Source: a virus
Direction: 5' to 3' (one strand)
Virus record (IMG/VR): IMGVR_UViG_3300035661_000111
Location: 1-45,739 of that record
Length of the DNA stretch: 45,739 bases
Below are positions 29,816 through 38,993 of this stretch, piece after piece (position 1 is the stretch's first letter; every line of letters begins with the position of its first letter). The notes beneath the pieces were generated by a model, which was not told the DNA's origin, ran no database searches, and saw nothing but the letters and a program-made list of their open reading frames with translations. A program made the translations under genes and the position numbers.

Positions 29816-30796
29816 ATGGGCCTTGTGCTGATCTGCAATATTGAAATCGGAGCGTATCGTTTTCGTCAGGTTAACGAAGTAGAGATTCGTAAAAGCTGGC
29901 GTGAGCTGAGCGGCAAAGCGCGTATCGCGTTGCCGATGAAGAATAACCTGCAGAACATCGTAAAGCCCGGCGACCCGGTGAAGATAACCCTGGGATATCT
30001 TGGCGTCTATGAAGGCGAGGAGTTTCAAGGGTATGTAAGCCGCGTGTCGCCAAACTATCCACTCTCGGTAGAGTGCGAAGACAATGCGTATCTGCTCAAG
30101 AAAACGAACCTAAGCAAGAGCTGGACGGATACGACATTGAATGAAATTGTATCGTACATCATTGACCAGGTTAAGCAAAAGTTTCCGGCCGCGAATATCT
30201 CATCCAATGCAAGTATTCCTTCGGTCGCATTTACCAATTTCAGACTGGCCAACGAAAATGCAGCTCAGGCGCTCACTAAGCTAAAGGAAGAATATGGCCT
30301 CGCAAGCTTCTTCCAGGGCTCAGTATTGTTTGTTGGATTGGCCAATCAAATCAATACCGGTAAAGTGGTGAAGCATAGTTTCTCCTGGAATATCATTCAG
30401 GCCGAAAGCGATCTTGTTTTCCGCAAGGCAGATGAGGTGAGTTTGAAGGTGAAGATTTACGGAATTACCCGCGACAACAAGAAGATCGAAACCGACGAAA
30501 CGATCGGCGACGAGGATGGAGAACAGCGCACAATTTACGTCTATAATGTAACCGATAAAGAAGCTCTTAAAAAACAGGCGATTGATCAACTCAACCGCAT
30601 GAAGTTTGATGGGTATGACGGTCACTTCAGCACCTTCCTGGTGCCTTATGCCGAACCATTGATGGCCACGCAATTGCAAGACCCGAACTACGATGAAAGC
30701 AGAGGTGGAACTTTTTTGATTGATACGGTGATCACGACTTTCGGTGAGGATGGAGCACGGAGAAGAATTGAGCCAGGGAGGAGGCTGAGCGTATGA
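29816..30796 (+). CDS. Baseplate hub protein, gpD/Mu Gp44-like
   Basis: Start at ATG 29816 (326 residues); an upstream in-frame ATG would overlap the previous gene. FRQVNEVEIRKSWRELSGKA, GDPVKITLGYLGVYEGEEFQ, GYVSRVSPNYPLSVECEDNA and FLIDTVITTFGEDGARRRIE follow the late control gpD / Gp44 / T4 gp27 pattern: two tube-like barrels with an insert and the C-terminal domain. It forms the central hub that holds the spike. Confidence 0.8.
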   Translation: MGLVLICNIEIGAYRFRQVNEVEIRKSWRELSGKARIALPMKNNLQNIVKPGDPVKITLGYLGVYEGEEFQGYVSRVSPNYPLSVECEDNAYLLKKTNLSKSWTDTTLNEIVSYIIDQVKQKFPAANISSNASIPSVAFTNFRLANENAAQALTKLKEEYGLASFFQGSVLFVGLANQINTGKVVKHSFSWNIIQAESDLVFRKADEVSLKVKIYGITRDNKKIETDETIGDEDGEQRTIYVYNVTDKEALKKQAIDQLNRMKFDGYDGHFSTFLVPYAEPLMATQLQDPNYDESRGGTFLIDTVITTFGEDGARRRIEPGRRLSV

Positions 30797-31302
30797 AAAA
30801 ATCAGAGGAATTAATAAGTGCCTTCAAAATGCTTTTTAAAGCACCGGTGCAGACATTTCCGGCCACTGTAGTTGATGTGGACACAATCGAATTGACTTGT
30901 ACCGTTCAACCTGTGGACGGCCCTCTGCTCTATGGCGTGAGATTGAAAGCGGCCGTGAATGAAGTTACGGATGGCATGGTTCAGATTCCATCGGTTGACA
31001 GTTCAGTATTGTGCGGCCTGATCGGCAATGACGATAACACCTGCTTTGTTCTGGCCGTCGATAAGGTTGATGGAGTACTTTTTAATGGCGGATTGAATGG
31101 AGGCTTAATCAACATTCAAACTTTGATTACCAACCTTAATAAAACCAATCAACTGGTAACTGCCATAAAAGCAGCTCTCACCGGGTGGACGCCGGTAGCT
31201 GGTGACGGAGGGGCCGCACTGAAGGCGTTTGCCACGGCACAGATCGGAAGTAATGTTGTTGGAGACTTCACGGCGATGGAGGATACTAAAGTAAAGCACT
31301 GA
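30793..31302 (+). CDS. Baseplate spike protein, gpV/Mu Gp45-like
   Basis: This 169-residue protein overlaps the hub gene by 4 bp. The OB-fold-like part has TFPATVVDVDTIELTCTVQP and VDSSVLCGLIGNDDNTCFVL (conserved V/P..GS.VLV pattern). A helical C-terminus follows instead of an extended spike helix. It should form the trimeric tail tip that pierces the outer membrane. Confidence 0.65.
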   Translation: MKKSEELISAFKMLFKAPVQTFPATVVDVDTIELTCTVQPVDGPLLYGVRLKAAVNEVTDGMVQIPSVDSSVLCGLIGNDDNTCFVLAVDKVDGVLFNGGLNGGLINIQTLITNLNKTNQLVTAIKAALTGWTPVAGDGGAALKAFATAQIGSNVVGDFTAMEDTKVKH

Positions 31303-31589
31303 TGCCAATCGATTACCAACATACCAATTACGATCTGAGCATTGCCAACGGCGATTTTGTGAAAGCAGAAAGCACGGTGCAGCACAAGAATCTTCTATTC
31401 GTTACGGCAGCTGGTGAGTGGCGACAATATCCGATGCTCGGAATTGGAGCCGTTAATTTTTTACAGGACGATGAGATGGGAGGCATCTACACAAAAATTC
31501 AGGAGCAGTATAAACTAGACGGTCTTAAAGTAAGTGGGCTGAAAGTGACAGCGGATGGAAAAGTAACCGACAACTCCTACTACCCATGA
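31302..31589 (+). CDS. Baseplate wedge protein, gpW/T4 gp25-like
   Basis: This 95-residue protein contains YDLSIANGDFVKAESTVQHK, LLFVTAAGEWRQYPMLGIGA and VNFL, the pattern of gp25-like proteins (D..G....D....Q....L....GE....P..G). Gene order hub, spike, wedge supports it. gp25 links the wedge to the sheath and starts contraction. Confidence 0.7.
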   Translation: MPIDYQHTNYDLSIANGDFVKAESTVQHKNLLFVTAAGEWRQYPMLGIGAVNFLQDDEMGGIYTKIQEQYKLDGLKVSGLKVTADGKVTDNSYYP

Positions 31590-32314
31590 GAAAGGTCACG
31601 GCCATAAAGAACACTAGCGTAATGGATATCGCCATGCAAGAATACGGCGGTGTGGAAGGTATTGTATCGGCCGCGGTACTTAATGGTTTATCTCTGGACG
31701 CAGACCTTAGTGCCGATACGCTTGTCGTCATCGATGAGGTGGTGGAAGCTGTAGTACGGAAAACAATTTCACTTCCAGTTTCAATTACCGCTCCGGAAAA
31801 CCTGACCGATTTAAGCATTCAGTACGAATCGATGATCGATGCGGCTATGAGGTTGTATGAAAGTGTGGAAGGGATTGTCGTGTTGGCCAGAGATAATTCT
31901 GTATCTGTCGACAGCGATTTTTCAGGAAGTCAGGTTTTAAAGATTAACCAGGTTATTGCACAGGCTCTATCTATTCAAAAGCCTTCGGAGCCTGTCGTTT
32001 ATCAGCCTGCGCAAGACTCCGTTATCGTGGCCAATGGTCAAAGCGTGATTGACCTGCTTGTTCAGGAGTATGGAAATGTGGAAGGGATCATAAGCTTTTT
32101 GAGGTTGAATGTTTTGGGGGCTACGGATACTCCCTCCGGAGCGGTGAAAATAGATCTTCTTTCGATCAGTGATAAAGTGATAAGAAACTACTTCTCCGGC
32201 CGAGTAATCAATACCGGGTACACTGGCGCAGCTCCGGCCGGAAATTTTGAACTGCGAGAAGACAACTTCTACATCCTTCGCGAAGATGGAAATAAAATTT
32301 TAAGGGAAAATTAA
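31586..32314 (+). CDS. Protein with three LysM-like repeats
   Basis: This 242-residue protein shows three diverged units of about 60 residues with a common core: DIAMQEYGGVEGIVSAAVLN (1), DAAMRLYESVEGIVVLARDN (2) and DLLVQEYGNVEGIISFLRLN (3). The pattern resembles tail LysM domains that connect tube or baseplate parts. The C-terminus repeats LRED (NFELREDNFYILREDGNKIL). Location inside the baseplate cluster supports a structural role. Confidence 0.65.
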   Translation: MRKVTAIKNTSVMDIAMQEYGGVEGIVSAAVLNGLSLDADLSADTLVVIDEVVEAVVRKTISLPVSITAPENLTDLSIQYESMIDAAMRLYESVEGIVVLARDNSVSVDSDFSGSQVLKINQVIAQALSIQKPSEPVVYQPAQDSVIVANGQSVIDLLVQEYGNVEGIISFLRLNVLGATDTPSGAVKIDLLSISDKVIRNYFSGRVINTGYTGAAPAGNFELREDNFYILREDGNKILREN

Positions 32315-32316
32315 TT

Positions 32317-34377
32317 ATGGCCGACCAAAAAATAAGCTTAGACCCAGCGGCAACCGACCTTACCGGCGCGGTGATCCCCGTTGTACAGGCCGGACTTAAC
32401 AAGAAGGCTGATTCAAGTCTTTTTGCTACGGCTGCTGCACTTGCCCTAAAGCTTGACATTGCAGGAGGAAGTGGGGTTGGAAATATTTTGTTTGGCAACA
32501 ACTACGGCATCGATGTGGTTGCTTCAGGCGGTACAGACACATTGAATATTGGCACGTCGAATGCAGACGTAATCAACATCGGATGGAGCGGCGCCCAGGT
32601 GAATATCATTGGGACGCTGCTCTATGAAAACGTAACCAATCTCACCGTTACCGATAAACTCATTACCCTCAATAAAGGCGGTGCTTCTTCGAGTGCTGTG
32701 AGTACTGGATTCGAAATAGAAGAGGGAGGAACGATCACGGGATACTTTGCTACCAATGGTAGCAGAAATGGATTTGATATGAAGGCACCGGCAATTGCCG
32801 GCGTCGCATCATTTTCATTGGCCGGCCTTACAGCCAGTAGAATATTTACACTCCCTGACGTTGCCGGAACATTGGCAGTGATGAGCGCAGTGGCCACGCA
32901 AGGGTCCGTCATTTTCGCCGGAGCGTCGGGTGTCTATTCCCAGGACAATGCGAACTTTTACTGGAACGCGGGAAGCCACATTTTGAGTGTTAATGTGAAC
33001 GCAGATTTCACGGGGACCGATGCCGTTAATATTTACGGGCAATATGACGCCTATCAACCAAACTCAGCGATGGGTGCGATCGGGACGTTAGCGAACGCAG
33101 GGTATACAGCATCTACTTCCAGAGGCACGGGAAGCGCGCCTTCTGTTAATAGTGCAAGTGATCTTGCCGGTGGTTTCAGCATGTGGGGATATACAGGCTC
33201 AATTCCCGCTTACAAGGCAGTAGCCGGAGCTTATGGAGTTATGACGGGAGTGAGCTCCGATCTTGGCGGTGAGTATCAGATATGGACGAAGGCAGACAAC
33301 GGAAGCTTCACACAACGATTTACACTTGACAATGCTGGAGGAGCTACCGTCAACAATGGTTACTTTAATGTGAACGGGACCGGAACAAATCCGACTATGA
33401 AAATCGTCGGCGCCGGGTCGACCACGAATTATACAATGAGGGTTTTCCAAAATAATGGAACAACCGAAATTTTGAGTCTGCTGGATAACGGAATGTTTTC
33501 ATTGTCCGGATCCGGCACCAACACCAATCCAACGCTGAAGATACTGAGCGGTAGTTTTACGGGCTATGCCGGATTATTCATGAGCGCGAATGGGGTAAGC
33601 CAGTGGTATAATTCGAGCGACGCCGCAAACATCAGCTTGGGCGGTGGTGCCATCACGATGGGTACGACGGTTTATTTGACAGCCACCTTCAATGGAACAA
33701 TGTATGGTGCTAATTTCATTGGGCCTCAAGTGCTCAACGGCAATAGCCTTATTCTTTCCGGTCGCCCCAACAGTCCAGCATCCGGCAATGACGTACATAG
33801 CGTTTCAATCCAGGGCACGGCAAATAATCAAACGACCGGCATCACGCGATTCCTTGCGATCGACACGATCATTAATCTTAATGTGAATGCAACCGCGGCT
33901 GTCGTGTATGGAATAGACTACAATCCCACGCTGACCAACATCACGGGCCTCGCCTCTCACATTGGTTTGGTGATCAGGCCGACAGCGGCTGTAAACGGTT
34001 TTGGAACCGGAGCATCGATCCCTTTGGCAACTGTTCACGTCGTTGGAAAATTACTTGTCGGCAGTTCGATATCGTCAAGCGGAGCGCTGGTGGAGTTTAC
34101 TTCGTCCACGCTAAATCAAGGATTGTTAATCCCGCGGGCAGTGACGACAAACATTGCCTCTCCAGTGAACGGTATGATTGCACTCGATCCATTGTCGGGC
34201 GAGTTCCGCGGTTATAAAAACGGCAGCTGGCAAAATTTTGTGACCTCACCAATCGACGACAACCCCGACACGATTCTGAGAAGGCTAATTGTCGATCTGG
34301 CATCGCAAGGATGGAATTTTAGCGATCCGACTTTGGTCGACGAACTTAATACTGCACTCAACTCAATCAAATTCTAA
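32317..34377 (+). CDS. Tail fibre / large repetitive structural protein
   Basis: This 686-residue protein is Gly/Ser/Thr/Asn-rich with long beta-repeat character (TLNIGTSNADVINIGWSGAQ, VNIIGTLLYENVTNLTVTDK, TNPTMKIVGAGSTTNYTMRV repeated as TNPTLKILSGSF). The C-terminal end has LSGEFRGYKNGSWQNF, found at the tip of many Bacteroidota phage fibres. It likely forms a trimeric beta-helical fibre or spike that binds the host surface. Confidence 0.7.
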   Translation: MADQKISLDPAATDLTGAVIPVVQAGLNKKADSSLFATAAALALKLDIAGGSGVGNILFGNNYGIDVVASGGTDTLNIGTSNADVINIGWSGAQVNIIGTLLYENVTNLTVTDKLITLNKGGASSSAVSTGFEIEEGGTITGYFATNGSRNGFDMKAPAIAGVASFSLAGLTASRIFTLPDVAGTLAVMSAVATQGSVIFAGASGVYSQDNANFYWNAGSHILSVNVNADFTGTDAVNIYGQYDAYQPNSAMGAIGTLANAGYTASTSRGTGSAPSVNSASDLAGGFSMWGYTGSIPAYKAVAGAYGVMTGVSSDLGGEYQIWTKADNGSFTQRFTLDNAGGATVNNGYFNVNGTGTNPTMKIVGAGSTTNYTMRVFQNNGTTEILSLLDNGMFSLSGSGTNTNPTLKILSGSFTGYAGLFMSANGVSQWYNSSDAANISLGGGAITMGTTVYLTATFNGTMYGANFIGPQVLNGNSLILSGRPNSPASGNDVHSVSIQGTANNQTTGITRFLAIDTIINLNVNATAAVVYGIDYNPTLTNITGLASHIGLVIRPTAAVNGFGTGASIPLATVHVVGKLLVGSSISSSGALVEFTSSTLNQGLLIPRAVTTNIASPVNGMIALDPLSGEFRGYKNGSWQNFVTSPIDDNPDTILRRLIVDLASQGWNFSDPTLVDELNTALNSIKF

Positions 34378-34398
34378 ACCCCTTTAAATTCAAAAACG

Positions 34399-35025
34399 AT
34401 GATTAATCAAGGAAAAGTAGGCGCACAAAATGCGCAAGACGGGACAACCCCCGATACTCGCTCCGGAAGAACCGGAGAGCTTGTAACGAGCGATGCGCAC
34501 GCACGCTACAATGAAGCAACGAGCCGTGGCAACGTGTTCACAGCTCAGGCCAAAGGTGTTACGGTCGTGGCCGCAATGGCGTCGCCGATCGCGGCCGGAG
34601 CGACAACTTTGTTGGCTTTGTATAACCCTGCCAGTAGTGGAAAGAACCTGGTAATTAAAAAAGCAGGGGTGGCAACCATTAGCGGAACGCCCGCGGGACC
34701 ATTTTACATTGATGCTCTCGCCAACACAGGTATAATAACACAGTCTTCGGTCGCTATTTTGTGTGCGTTGATTGGTGGCGCGGCTCAATCGATAGCCAAA
34801 GCATTTAGCAATGTGGCGTTGACCGGATCAAGCATAGCTACTACACTTCGTGTGCTTGGTGGGCAGGCCGCGATCGCGGCGGGTGCCGGTAACAATAGCA
34901 TTGATGAAGAAGTAGCCGGAGCGATCATTGTGGCTCCGGGAAGTGCTATTGCTTTGAGTGCTCACGGAGCGGGTACCTCGCATGTAGTGAGTGCCTATTT
35001 AACCTGGGAAGAAGTACCGGTTTAA
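34399..35025 (+). CDS. Structural protein downstream of fibre
   Basis: This 208-residue protein is Ala/Gly/Thr-rich without membrane helices. It begins INQGKVGAQNAQDGTTPDTR, then GELVTSDAHARYNEATSRGN. Similar small proteins after a tail fibre gene in Bacteroidota phages form decorations or fibre caps. A strong terminator follows. Function is inferred from position. Confidence 0.55.
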   Translation: MINQGKVGAQNAQDGTTPDTRSGRTGELVTSDAHARYNEATSRGNVFTAQAKGVTVVAAMASPIAAGATTLLALYNPASSGKNLVIKKAGVATISGTPAGPFYIDALANTGIITQSSVAILCALIGGAAQSIAKAFSNVALTGSSIATTLRVLGGQAAIAAGAGNNSIDEEVAGAIIVAPGSAIALSAHGAGTSHVVSAYLTWEEVPV

Positions 35026-35033
35026 TTCACTTT

Positions 35034-35062
35034 AATGAGCGCAGCCTACTGCTGCGCTCATT
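35034..35062 (+). terminator. Strong stem-loop after structural gene
   Basis: AATGAGCGCAGC (35034..35045) and GCTGCGCTCATT (35051..35062) form a perfect 12-bp stem with a 5-nt loop (CCTACT minus the closing base). It lies 8 bp after the stop. Only a weak T-rich stretch follows after ATTAACC, so it may attenuate transcription or protect mRNA rather than fully terminate. Confidence 0.7.
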
Positions 35063-35080
35063 ATTAACCTTTTTAAAATC

Positions 35081-35527
35081 ATGGCAATCAATCAACTTCA
35101 AATAGTTCTACCAGGCGTAGACGCAATTACACAAAAGAGCACTCTTTGCACTCATCGTTTTTTAGTGCTCGACGAGAACCTTGAGATGAGACACTCCCGG
35201 ATTCTAACCTTTATCGAGGCAGACGGTACGCCATGCGAAGCAACCAATGAGCTGGAAAAGAAAATATACGTTCCACACGAAATTGTAGACGGGACAAAAG
35301 ATCAGTGGGTTGATCCGGCAACGGGTGCAGTCGTTGATCCGGCAACTCCCGGTGCTATCAGCGAACTGGAGTACTGGCAAAATATTCCCCTGGCGGCTTA
35401 TCCTGGTATCGCTTCGCTTCCCGACAGCGTGAAGAGCGCTCTTGCCGGTATCAAAATCAGTGATACCATTTACTGGCTCATGCAGCAGAGTATGATTGCC
35501 GGCCGCGTGCAGAATCATCGTTATTAA
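35081..35527 (+). CDS. Unknown tail-region protein
   Basis: This 148-residue protein has a polar middle with repeated DPATGAVVDPATPG-like turns, and an aromatic segment (LEYWQNIPLAAYPG). It lies between a fibre-associated gene and baseplate J. It could be a fibre or baseplate accessory; no family is recognised. Confidence 0.5.
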   Translation: MAINQLQIVLPGVDAITQKSTLCTHRFLVLDENLEMRHSRILTFIEADGTPCEATNELEKKIYVPHEIVDGTKDQWVDPATGAVVDPATPGAISELEYWQNIPLAAYPGIASLPDSVKSALAGIKISDTIYWLMQQSMIAGRVQNHRY

Positions 35528-35554
35528 TTTTTTAACCACCAACCAACAACTACT

Positions 35555-36001
35555 ATGCAAGTCACCAACGAACAACTCGTCAACTTTTTTATCAATGCTA
35601 AAGCAATCCTGCAAAAATCAGCAGGCAAGAAAAGCAGAATGTTGTATTCTCTTCAAAGAATGTATGACAAGTGTCTTCCTTTAATAAAAAAATACAACAA
35701 GAAGGACGAAGATTTGCGTGCCCAGTATGCGCGCACCGATAGCGAATCAGCTTTCATCATGACCGAACAAGGTGACAAGTTGGACTATACCTTCACCAAG
35801 GATAAGCTGAAAGAAATGAATGCGGCCCGCGAAAAACTGACGGAAGATAAAGTAGAAATAGAACCGCACGTAGTACCAAGTATCAATGATGTGCCGTCAG
35901 ACTACAGCAATCTTTTAATTCAAGCGCTCACTCCATTCGTCATTTCAGAAGAAATGAGGGATCAGTTGATTTACTCAGAACCCGCCGAAGGGGCCCAATA
36001 A
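35555..36001 (+). CDS. Unknown helical tail-region protein
   Basis: This 148-residue, helical, Lys/Glu-rich protein contains KSRMLYSLQRMYDKCLPLIK then KKYNKKDEDLRAQYARTDSE, followed by an acidic C-terminus with VPSINDVPSDYSNLL. It lies 15 bp before the baseplate J-like gene. The form suggests an assembly chaperone or small structural subunit; no family is recognised. Confidence 0.5.
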   Translation: MQVTNEQLVNFFINAKAILQKSAGKKSRMLYSLQRMYDKCLPLIKKYNKKDEDLRAQYARTDSESAFIMTEQGDKLDYTFTKDKLKEMNAAREKLTEDKVEIEPHVVPSINDVPSDYSNLLIQALTPFVISEEMRDQLIYSEPAEGAQ

Positions 36002-36016
36002 AAAATACTTTGATCA

Positions 36017-36871
36017 ATGGCACGTACAATTAATGAAATACTGGCAGAGGGGAATGCAGCTCAGAACGAGTTGAATTCTCTTTTTACACAAATCACAAAC
36101 TCGGTTAATGCCGATGCAAATCTATCGGGGCTGACCAGCCCCAGTAAAACTGCCGAGTTTAATTTGTGGAAATATGTATGGGCGGCTATGTCCTATATTC
36201 AGGAGGCGATTTGGGGCGAGGCTCAGTCAGAAATTCAGGCTATAGCCGATGCCGCGATTCCGGGGACTGATAAGTGGCTTCAAAAGGAAATTCTAAAATT
36301 TCAATACGGCGATGCGCTGCTGTTTGATACCGTGACCGCCAAGTATTACTATGCTACAATTACACCCGCGAATCAGATCATCGCCCGGTGCGCTGTTGTA
36401 TCGGCGGGGGGATTGACAACTATTAAGGTGGCCAAAATCAGCGGGGGCCTGCCGGTAGTGTTATCTACGCTTGAATTGAATGCGCTTAAAAGTTATGTGC
36501 AGCAAATTCAATGGTCGGGTAGCAACTTAACCGTAATTAGTTATGACTCTGATCTGATCGATGCACGCTTTACGATCTATTACAATGGAGTGATACCATT
36601 GGCTACTATACAGGCATCCGTTCAGGCTGCCTACGACAATTATCTGGCGAATCTGCCTTTCAACGGCCAGTATAATATCACCCGACATATCGATGCACTG
36701 CAAGCAGCAGATTCACTTAACATCAATGACGTTGTGCAAGGCACTGTACAAGCTAAAACCAATGCTGGCAGCTATGCGCCGCTGACAAGAATCTACAATC
36801 CGTTGAGCGGCTATATTAAACGCGACCCCGCTGTTCCATTTTCCACACTCCTCACTTACGTTGCACAATAA
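36017..36871 (+). CDS. Baseplate J-like protein
   Basis: This 284-residue protein starts with a helical part (NAAQNELNSLFTQITNSVNA, WKYVWAAMSYIQEAIWGEAQ), then beta segments and FTIYYNGVIPLATIQASVQA with AYDNYLANLPFNGQYNITRH, which matches the C-terminal domain of baseplate J proteins (a helix before ...G......I...I...). It overlaps the gpI-like gene by one base. J-like proteins form the wedge ring of the baseplate. Confidence 0.65.
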   Translation: MARTINEILAEGNAAQNELNSLFTQITNSVNADANLSGLTSPSKTAEFNLWKYVWAAMSYIQEAIWGEAQSEIQAIADAAIPGTDKWLQKEILKFQYGDALLFDTVTAKYYYATITPANQIIARCAVVSAGGLTTIKVAKISGGLPVVLSTLELNALKSYVQQIQWSGSNLTVISYDSDLIDARFTIYYNGVIPLATIQASVQAAYDNYLANLPFNGQYNITRHIDALQAADSLNINDVVQGTVQAKTNAGSYAPLTRIYNPLSGYIKRDPAVPFSTLLTYVAQ

Positions 36872-37341
36872 TGGCACTCGTTAATTATGATTTTGACTTC
36901 ACCAAGATGATCAAAAATCTGCTGCCGGTGAAACTTCGCACAACCATCAGAACCTCATGGTTGAAAGCTTCCTTGTCAGTGGTTCGATCGTTGCATGATC
37001 AATTTCTGTCGTTCCGCGCCAACATTATGAATGCAATAATCTGGAATGGACAAACGATCAAATTGCAACAACTACTCATTCTAAAGTATGGCGCAGGGAT
37101 TTTTATCACGAATAATACCGGTCAAAGCGACATATTCTTTGTGGGCGACGGCATAGACTCATCGGCCTTCATTGGCGATCAGACGGATGTTATTGATTTC
37201 ATCGATATCTCGTATTCCGTCTATGCCTACAATTTCACCGTGCATGTACCCGTCGCAATTACTTTCAACGCCAGCGAGATGCAAGGATTGATTAACCGAT
37301 ATAAAATGTTCGGCACAACTTATAACATCGTAACCTTCTAA
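36871..37341 (+). CDS. Probable baseplate protein (gpI/Mu Gp48 position)
   Basis: This 156-residue protein follows J directly. The segment KNLLPVKLRTTIRTSWLKAS then FRANIMNAIIWNGQTIKLQQ is a helical domain, and the second half is beta-rich. In Mu and P2, the gene after J encodes gpI-like wedge proteins that attach fibres. Assignment is from order, since no diagnostic motif is visible. Confidence 0.5.
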   Translation: MALVNYDFDFTKMIKNLLPVKLRTTIRTSWLKASLSVVRSLHDQFLSFRANIMNAIIWNGQTIKLQQLLILKYGAGIFITNNTGQSDIFFVGDGIDSSAFIGDQTDVIDFIDISYSVYAYNFTVHVPVAITFNASEMQGLINRYKMFGTTYNIVTF

Positions 37342-37344
37342 ATC

Positions 37345-38154
37345 ATGAAATTATTAGACCTATCACACATCATCGCCGGAGTGAGAAAGCTCGGCGCCGT
37401 AAAAGATACCTTTCTTCATTTACAAGAAAGCTTTTCGGAATTGTCAGATGCCCTTGCGCGCAGTTTATTCAATAACAATCAAACAGACCCGATCGTAATG
37501 TGGGGCTGCGTCAATAGCGGCACGGGACTCAATTACATCATCAGTGCAGGTGCAATTTATTACCAAGGCGAGATTTATCAGGTTCCTGCCTTTACGGGAA
37601 CAGCCACCGGCTTGAACGTTCCTACGCTCAGCATCAATACAACCTATCGTTCAGTTGATCCGGTTGTTTACAGCGACACCAATACATTCAACACACACGC
37701 TGTCCGGCAAATGGCATGGACTATCACGGCAAGCGGCGGTGGTTTGGTTGATTTTGGAGCGGCAAAAAGATCAAACCGAGGTGGAGGAAATAATGCTTGG
37801 AATGCTCTGCCGTTAAATACTGGCTGGGCTGCTTTTATCAATCCGGACACGAATCCATTTTTTAGATACACCTTTAATGGTATGGTGGAATTGAAGGGTG
37901 CGGTCAAGCAAAATAGTGGAACTTTTCAGCTTTGCGTTGCCGGTACGCTGCCTGCTCCCGCAGCCAATAATCCCAAATATTTTGCAGTGCCCTACACCGC
38001 TCATGGCGGAGGAGCATACTTGGGGTACTGTCATATTACCGTTCAGGATGATGGCAGTGTTTTTGTAGATAAGGCACCGGTGTGGGTAACGCCATCCGCG
38101 ATTGATGTGGCCGTTGACCTGTCGGGGGTCAGATACTGGCCAGCGAATTACTAA
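37345..38154 (+). CDS. Tail fibre protein
   Basis: This 269-residue protein has a helical N-terminus (DTFLHLQESFSELSDALARS) that may bind the baseplate, then a beta-rich body with SAGAIYYQGEIYQVPAFTGT and a C-terminal domain with MVELKGAVKQNSGTFQLCVA. It is the last structural gene. Probably a fibre or adhesin distinct from the large fibre at 32317. Confidence 0.6.
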   Translation: MKLLDLSHIIAGVRKLGAVKDTFLHLQESFSELSDALARSLFNNNQTDPIVMWGCVNSGTGLNYIISAGAIYYQGEIYQVPAFTGTATGLNVPTLSINTTYRSVDPVVYSDTNTFNTHAVRQMAWTITASGGGLVDFGAAKRSNRGGGNNAWNALPLNTGWAAFINPDTNPFFRYTFNGMVELKGAVKQNSGTFQLCVAGTLPAPAANNPKYFAVPYTAHGGGAYLGYCHITVQDDGSVFVDKAPVWVTPSAIDVAVDLSGVRYWPANY

Positions 38155-38166
38155 TTGTTGAAAAAG

Positions 38167-38197
38167 GTATTGGGGGAAATAAGCAATAACCCAATAC
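38167..38197 (+). promoter_or_regulatory. Hairpin in the methyltransferase leader
   Basis: GTATTGGG (38167..38174) pairs with CCCAATAC (38190..38197), 15-nt loop, ending 4 bases before the ATG at 38202. The G5 tract that could serve as part of a ribosome-binding site is partly within the stem. The hairpin could limit translation of the methyltransferase until a protein opens it. A related loop sequence recurs after the gene. Confidence 0.6.
38171..38184. repeat. 14-bp direct repeat flanking the methyltransferase, copy 1
   Basis: TGGGGGAAATAAGC is repeated exactly at 39061..39074. In both copies most of it forms a hairpin loop: here within the leader hairpin, there within GGCTTA-N9-TAAGCC. 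It may be a recognition element for an RNA- or DNA-binding protein, or the scar of cassette insertion. Confidence 0.8.
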
Positions 38198-38201
38198 TTA
38201 A

Positions 38202-38993
38202 ATGAAAACAAAAACACCAATCAGTTACTATGGAGGGAAGCAAAGGCTTCTCTCCGTTATTCTCACCAAAATTCCAGAACACACTTTGTACTGTGAGCCG
38301 TTCCTCGGAGGAGCGGCTATTTTCTTTGGTAAGCCTCAAAGCGCCGTCGAGGTAATCAACGATACCAATAAAGAGTTGATGAACTTCTACAGGATTTGCA
38401 AAGAGAAGTTTTTAGACCTTCAAAGCCTTGTCCGGATTACCCTACACAGCCGTACAGCTCATAAGGATGCCAAGATCATTAACGCCAATCCTCATTTGTT
38501 TACCGATGTGCAGCGGGCTTGGGCCGTGTGGGTGCTCAGCTCACAAAGCTTCAGCGCTCAACTCGATAATTCGTGGGGATTTGATATTTCCAAACGGACG
38601 ACCTCAAAGAAGATTACCAACAAGCGAGAGCAGTTTACCGAGGACCTGGCCATCCGCTTACAGGACGCTCAAATCGAATGCGCCGATGCCATTTACATCA
38701 TTCAAAGCAGGGATACAGCCGAGAGTTTCTTCTATTGTGATCCTCCCTATTTCAATAGCAATTGTGGCCATTACGATGGGTATACTCAGGAGGACTTTGA
38801 GTTGCTTTTAAAGACTCTCAGCGAGATTAAAGGCAAGTTCCTGCTCAGTAGTTACCCATCGCCTGTTTTAATGAAGTGGGCCAAGCAAATGGGCTGGAAG
38901 CAATGGAGCCTTGAGATGGGCGTGACGGTGAATCAGAAAAGCGGCTACCTGAAGCGAAAGGTTGAAGTGCTCACGGCTAATTATGAAATATAA
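38202..38993 (+). CDS. DNA adenine N6-methyltransferase (D12/Dam class)
   Basis: This 263-residue protein has ISYYGGKQRLL at the N-terminus (AdoMet-binding GG motif), CEPFLGGAAIFF (second AdoMet motif), VINDTNKELMNFYRICK and the catalytic FFYCDPPYFN (DPPY). The order is that of class alpha adenine methyltransferases. It probably methylates phage DNA to avoid host restriction. It occupies the right-end slot where Mu carries mom, another DNA modifier. Confidence 0.92.
   Translation: MKTKTPISYYGGKQRLLSVILTKIPEHTLYCEPFLGGAAIFFGKPQSAVEVINDTNKELMNFYRICKEKFLDLQSLVRITLHSRTAHKDAKIINANPHLFTDVQRAWAVWVLSSQSFSAQLDNSWGFDISKRTTSKKITNKREQFTEDLAIRLQDAQIECADAIYIIQSRDTAESFFYCDPPYFNSNCGHYDGYTQEDFELLLKTLSEIKGKFLLSSYPSPVLMKWAKQMGWKQWSLEMGVTVNQKSGYLKRKVEVLTANYEI

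Noticed and set aside
32317-34377. Possible CRISPR or tandem DNA repeats in the fibre gene
   Set aside because: Repetition is at protein level with diverged DNA; no regular repeat-spacer pattern is present anywhere in the window.
35034-35062. Long palindrome as a possible attachment or recombination site for fibre switching
   Set aside because: Only one copy was found and no invertase gene or second inverted fibre segment is present.
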